DNA of 7,741 bases from Methanobacteriota archaeon (GTDB lineage: Archaea; Thermoplasmatota; Thermoplasmata; RBG-16-68-12). How positions within the stretch are numbered: position 1 is the first letter of the stretch; each line of letters opens with the position of its first letter. Shown piece after piece: positions 5,728 to 7,741 of the stretch. Under the pieces are notes generated by a model. The model was not told where the DNA came from and ran no database searches. It saw nothing but the letters and a program-made list of their open reading frames with translations. The stretch is taken from the NCBI GenBank assembly GCA_005879045.1, contig VBLV01000125.1, positions 1 through 7,741 on the forward strand, read 5' to 3'. The position numbers and the translations under genes were made by a program.

Positions 5728-6669
5728 GTGGAGCCGGTGCGGAGACAAAGAGTTCGGTTGGCGAGAATTGCGGCTGTGGTGTCCGTCGCGATCTTCGTGA
5801 TCTTCGTCTTTTCCTCCTCGCGGAGTTTCGCCGCAACGAGCCATGACGTAGACGTCGGTGGCGTGACGGTGGGAGCCCCGCTGGCGCCCGGAGGCGTCGT
5901 CTGGTTCAACGGCTACACCCCCGGAACGATCGTGATCACCGTCGGTGACACCATCACCTGGCATTTGACCGGAGGCCTTCACACGGTGACCTCAACCGGG
6001 ACGATGTCGAACGGCAGCTTCGCCTACGACTCAAGTCCTGCCTTCACCCCGGCCGGGGCACTGGCCGACATGGGACCGGGGAAACTCCTCTCTCCAGGTT
6101 CCGTGTTCGAACTCGATACGGGCACCTTGGCCACCGGAACGTACCACTACTTCTGCAAGATCCATCCGGGAATGGCCGGCAACCTGACTGTCACCGCCGG
6201 GCTTTCGACGGTGACCGTCACTGCGACCGCCGGGTGGGGAGACTCGGTGTACGCGGTGCAAGCCTTCGCCCCGGAGAACCTGACCGTTGTTCAGGGAACG
6301 ACCGTCCAATGGAGGCTCGCAAATCCGACCGAGCCGCACACGATCACGGGACCCGTTTCGGGAGGCCCCCCCGCGTGGGATTCGAGCCCGAACTTCAACC
6401 CGCCTGGTCCTCCGCCTGTCATGCCAATTGTTCCCGGCCCCACCTTCTCGCACACGTTCCCCACCGCCGGGACGTTCACGTACTTCTGCAAGGTCCACGC
6501 CTATGACATCGGTGGATCCTGGGCCGGGATGGTTGGCACGGTGATCGTCGAGCCATCCGCGGCCGACGCACTGAACACTCTCTCGGCGGTGAGCTACGCG
6601 GCGCTCGCCGTCGCCGTGGTGGCCCTCCTCGTCGGAATCTACTCCGTAGTTCGGAAGCGCAAGCCCTAA
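5728..6669 (+). CDS. Membrane-anchored tandem cupredoxin (two-domain blue copper protein)
   Basis: This 313-aa protein starts at GTG 5728, supported by the TATA spacing; in-frame GTG 5737 or TTG 5758 are alternatives. A basic N-terminus and hydrophobic stretch (13-29) form a signal peptide, cleaved near SRSFA. Domain 1 (about 37-157) has type 1 copper ligands H85, C143, H146 and M149 (YFCKIHPGM). Domain 2 (about 160-276) has H204, C254 and H257 (YFCKVH) with M268 as probable axial ligand, after an enlarged loop. Both domains share a DSSPxFxP segment, so the gene grew by internal duplication. A C-terminal helix (286-306) and basic tail (RKRKP) anchor it with the copper domains outside the cell. 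It probably carries electrons, perhaps to or from the monooxygenase or a respiratory oxidase. No HxH type 2/3 copper motifs are present, so it is not a nitrite reductase or laccase. Confidence 0.9.
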   Translation: MEPVRRQRVRLARIAAVVSVAIFVIFVFSSSRSFAATSHDVDVGGVTVGAPLAPGGVVWFNGYTPGTIVITVGDTITWHLTGGLHTVTSTGTMSNGSFAYDSSPAFTPAGALADMGPGKLLSPGSVFELDTGTLATGTYHYFCKIHPGMAGNLTVTAGLSTVTVTATAGWGDSVYAVQAFAPENLTVVQGTTVQWRLANPTEPHTITGPVSGGPPAWDSSPNFNPPGPPPVMPIVPGPTFSHTFPTAGTFTYFCKVHAYDIGGSWAGMVGTVIVEPSAADALNTLSAVSYAALAVAVVALLVGIYSVVRKRKP

Positions 6670-6715
6670 GGCGTCCCCCGGTCCTCCGAGGTCGTATCGG
6701 TCACCAGGCCTGGCG

Positions 6716-7741
6716 ATGATTGGAACTTCGAGTACACAGCTTCCGCGGGTGACCCGCCAGGACGGCGAGACGTTGGTCGTGCTCGCCCCCGGATGCGTCG
6801 AGGAGGTCGCCCCCCAACTCGGCCGACTCGGGCGGACGCGAGCGTACGTCGTCACGGGCTCGAGCCTCGCCTTCGGACGCGTCGGGCAGACGGTCCGCAA
6901 CGCACTCGGGCCGATCATGGTCGGAATGTTCACGGGGACGCGCCCGCACGTTCCGGTCGAGACCGCGGAGCAGGTCGCGAACGAAGCGCACTCGCTGAAC
7001 GCGGACGTGCTCATCGGTCTGGGCGGAGGGAGTCCGATCGGGACCGCGAAGGCGGCCGTCGCCCGCTTGGCGGGAGGAACCACGGCGGGCGATGCTCGTT
7101 GGTTGGTCGCGGCGATCCCGACCACGTACTCTGGATCGGAAGTCACACCCGTCTTCGGTACGACCGATGTCGTCCACGGTCGCAAGGAGGTCGTCCGGAA
7201 TCCCGGAATCCGGCCCCGATTGGTGCTCTACGATCCTGAGCTGGCGATCGACACCCCACCCGATCTGACCGCGGGCACCGGAATCAACGCCCTCGCCCAT
7301 TGTGTCGAGGGCCTGTACTCGAACGACGGAGGTGACGAAGAGCGGGCCATGGCCTCCCGAGCGGCGACCCTGCTCGTCGAGCATCTGCCAAAGGCTTTCG
7401 CACGACCGGACGACCTCACGCACCGCTACCATCTGTTCGAGGCGTCGATGCTGGCGGGGTTGGTGCTCACCCGGGCGGGAATGGGAGTCCACCACGGCCT
7501 CTGCCATGTACTCGGCGGGCGGTACAGTGCACCGCACGGAGTGTTGAACGCGATCATCCTCCCGCACGCGATGCGGTTCAATCTCCCGATCGCTGGACCC
7601 GCCTACTCGCAGTTGGCCCCCGTGTTCGGGTTGAGGCCTACCGATTCACCGAAGACGGGAGAAGCGGTTTGCCGTGCCATGACGGACTTCATTCGTCAGT
7701 TCCGGCTACCTTACCGGCTCCGGGAACTCGGGATCCCGAAG
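6716..7741 (+). CDS. Iron-type alcohol dehydrogenase / maleylacetate reductase family, truncated by the window end
   Basis: The frame from ATG 6716 is open through the last base (342 codons, no stop), so only a short C-terminal part is missing if it has the usual length of 350-360 aa. Family motifs in order are: GGGSPIGTAKA (103-113, nucleotide binding), IPTTYSGSEVTP (134-145), RPRLVLYDPELA (166-177), GINALAHCVEGLYS (189-202), HHGLCHVLGG (259-268) and SAPHGVLNAIILPHA (271-285). The metal-ligand positions of Fe-ADHs correspond to N191, H195, H260 and H274. Asn replaces the usual first Asp, as in maleylacetate reductases, which reduce maleylacetate to 3-oxoadipate in aromatic degradation. I favour that subfamily, but other secondary alcohol or aldehyde substrates cannot be excluded. 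No strong ribosome binding site is seen. It follows the cupredoxin gene by 46 bp on the same strand. Confidence 0.85.
   Translation, partial: MIGTSSTQLPRVTRQDGETLVVLAPGCVEEVAPQLGRLGRTRAYVVTGSSLAFGRVGQTVRNALGPIMVGMFTGTRPHVPVETAEQVANEAHSLNADVLIGLGGGSPIGTAKAAVARLAGGTTAGDARWLVAAIPTTYSGSEVTPVFGTTDVVHGRKEVVRNPGIRPRLVLYDPELAIDTPPDLTAGTGINALAHCVEGLYSNDGGDEERAMASRAATLLVEHLPKAFARPDDLTHRYHLFEASMLAGLVLTRAGMGVHHGLCHVLGGRYSAPHGVLNAIILPHAMRFNLPIAGPAYSQLAPVFGLRPTDSPKTGEAVCRAMTDFIRQFRLPYRLRELGIPK

Noticed and set aside
5568..5909. N-terminal extension of the alcohol dehydrogenase to 454 aa
   Set aside because: The extension overlaps the cupredoxin gene and its promoter, has low-complexity composition, and the ATG at 5567 gives the normal family length with a well-placed TATA box.
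5728..6669. Two-domain copper nitrite reductase or laccase
   Set aside because: No HxH pairs for type 2 or type 3 copper are present; both domains carry only type 1 ligands.
6031..7185. 384-aa minus-strand open frame across the cupredoxin and Fe-ADH genes
   Set aside because: It overlaps two confidently identified plus-strand genes and shows no recognisable motif or signal.

Overview
The window looks like a GC-rich archaeal chromosome segment built around a copper-dependent membrane monooxygenase (CuMMO: ammonia / methane / hydrocarbon monooxygenase family) operon. Archaeal origin is suggested by three things. The C and B subunits are short (194 and 252 aa; AmoB has one exported cupredoxin domain, as in archaeal AmoB). 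Archaeal-type TATA elements lie about 26 bp upstream of start codons that appear to be leaderless. The proteins also carry archaeal-type N-terminal signals and C-terminal anchors. From memory, CuMMOs have been reported in soil Thermoplasmatota ('Ca. Angelarchaeales'), and that lineage would fit, but I cannot prove the taxonomy from this sequence alone.

Layout. (1) Positions 1-220, minus strand: the N-terminal part of an unidentified small membrane protein that runs off the left edge, with a clear TATA box and Shine-Dalgarno (SD) site. (2) 411-955, plus strand: a secreted, C-terminally anchored beta-rich protein whose reading frame is broken by a tandem 5-bp duplication (ACCGT ACCGT). Removing one copy restores a 179-aa protein with a perfect membrane anchor. 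(3) 1085-3731, plus strand: a tight operon in the order amoC - amoA - small membrane protein ('X') - amoB - second small membrane protein ('Y'). The ligands of the CuC and CuD sites (AmoC) and of the CuB site (AmoB) are all present. (4) 3764-4528, plus strand: an integral membrane methyltransferase of the isoprenylcysteine carboxyl methyltransferase / phospholipid methyltransferase type, in line with the operon. (5) 4545-5567, minus strand: a convergent zinc alcohol dehydrogenase. (6) 5728-6669, plus strand: a membrane-anchored two-domain blue copper protein, divergent from the dehydrogenase. (7) 6716 to the right edge, plus strand: an iron-type alcohol dehydrogenase / maleylacetate reductase family enzyme, cut off by the window end.

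How the parts may work together (inference): the CuMMO oxidises a small substrate at the outer face of the membrane, the tandem cupredoxin could shuttle electrons there, and the two neighbouring dehydrogenases could oxidise an alcohol product. That neighbourhood makes an organic substrate worth testing alongside ammonia, but the true substrate cannot be read from the sequence. The substrate-neutral names amo/pmo are used only for homology. The most unusual points are the C-A-X-B-Y gene order with two small unassigned membrane proteins, the 5-bp frameshift in the upstream gene, the enlarged copper-ligand loop of the second cupredoxin domain, and the two leaderless-type promoters between the dehydrogenase and cupredoxin genes.
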